A stretch of DNA of 15,795 nt from the NCBI GenBank assembly GCA_035938015.1, contig DASZHJ010000232.1:1-15795 (forward strand), written 5' to 3'. The notes under the pieces are model-generated. The model was not told the origin of the DNA. It searched no databases and saw only the letters and a list, made by a program, of their open reading frames with translations. Positions within the stretch are counted from its first letter, which is position 1. Each line of letters begins with the position of its first letter. Positions 15,766 through 15,795 of the stretch are shown piece by piece. Source of the DNA: DASZHJ01 sp035938015. GTDB lineage: Bacteria > Pseudomonadota > Alphaproteobacteria > ATCC43930 > CGMCC-115725. Both the position numbers and the translations under genes were made by a program.

Positions 15766-15769
15766 GCCG

Positions 15770-15795
15770 TCAGCCGCGGGCGTAGAGATAGAGCA
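15770..15795 (-). CDS. possible C-terminal end of a minus-strand gene (partial)
   Basis: Read on the minus strand from the right edge, the frame LYLYARG ends in a TGA at 15770-15772, four bases past the convergent stop of the small exported-protein gene. Seven residues cannot be identified, and this may be chance. Sequence to the right is required. Confidence 0.25.

Overview
The window is GC-rich, tightly packed chromosomal DNA. Its genes have the look of an alphaproteobacterium, possibly a Hyphomicrobiales/Bradyrhizobium-like soil organism. This rests on the intracellular PHB depolymerase, the PcaIJ-like CoA transferase, the aerobic-type CO-dehydrogenase-like operon and the MoeA/MobA-type fusion. 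The placement is inferred from gene content and codon use only. I see no tRNA, rRNA, CRISPR array, transposase, integrase or phage gene, and no gene-free gap longer than about 215 bases.

Left part, plus strand (2-5305). The tail of an unidentified gene is followed by a phaZ-type intracellular polyhydroxyalkanoate depolymerase. Next come a BKACE (DUF849) beta-keto-acid cleavage enzyme and the two subunits of a class I 3-oxoacid/3-oxoadipate CoA transferase (pcaI/pcaJ-like, ATGA overlap). Together they look like a small carbon-catabolic unit that handles acetoacetate and beta-keto acids and feeds acetyl-CoA/succinyl-CoA metabolism. A secreted phosphoesterase of the phospholipase C/acid phosphatase superfamily follows, ending in a GC-rich hairpin.

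Middle, plus strand (5457-6490). Two tandem paralogous small lipoproteins (DUF2846-like) lie here. A structured leader abuts the start codon of the second and overlaps its Shine-Dalgarno sequence.

Right part, minus strand, read from 15179 down to 6519. This is a molybdenum hydroxylase locus. coxS, coxL and coxM encode the iron-sulfur, molybdenum and FAD subunits of a form II CO-dehydrogenase-like enzyme (AYRGAGR motif, S-L-M order). A strong intrinsic terminator follows coxM. Then comes a maturation block: coxD (MoxR AAA+ ATPase), coxE (VWA protein), a split XdhC pair, and a molybdopterin-binding/MobA-like nucleotidyltransferase fusion. From coxE to the fusion every junction is a 4-base stop/start overlap. 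The block plausibly makes, matures and inserts the molybdopterin-cytosine-dinucleotide cofactor for the enzyme encoded just upstream. The enzyme's true substrate is not decided by the sequence, because form II enzymes lack the CO-dehydrogenase active-site cysteine loop.

Right edge. A small exported protein of unknown function is transcribed divergently from coxS. The last few bases may hold the end of another minus-strand gene.

The clearest oddities are a roughly 60-base AT-rich, rare-codon patch inside the otherwise GC-rich BKACE gene, the BKACE/PcaIJ/PhaZ association, the form II CoxL, the hairpin-covered second lipoprotein start, and the nested palindromic terminator between coxM and coxD. 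I did not find convincing evidence for a wholly undescribed system.
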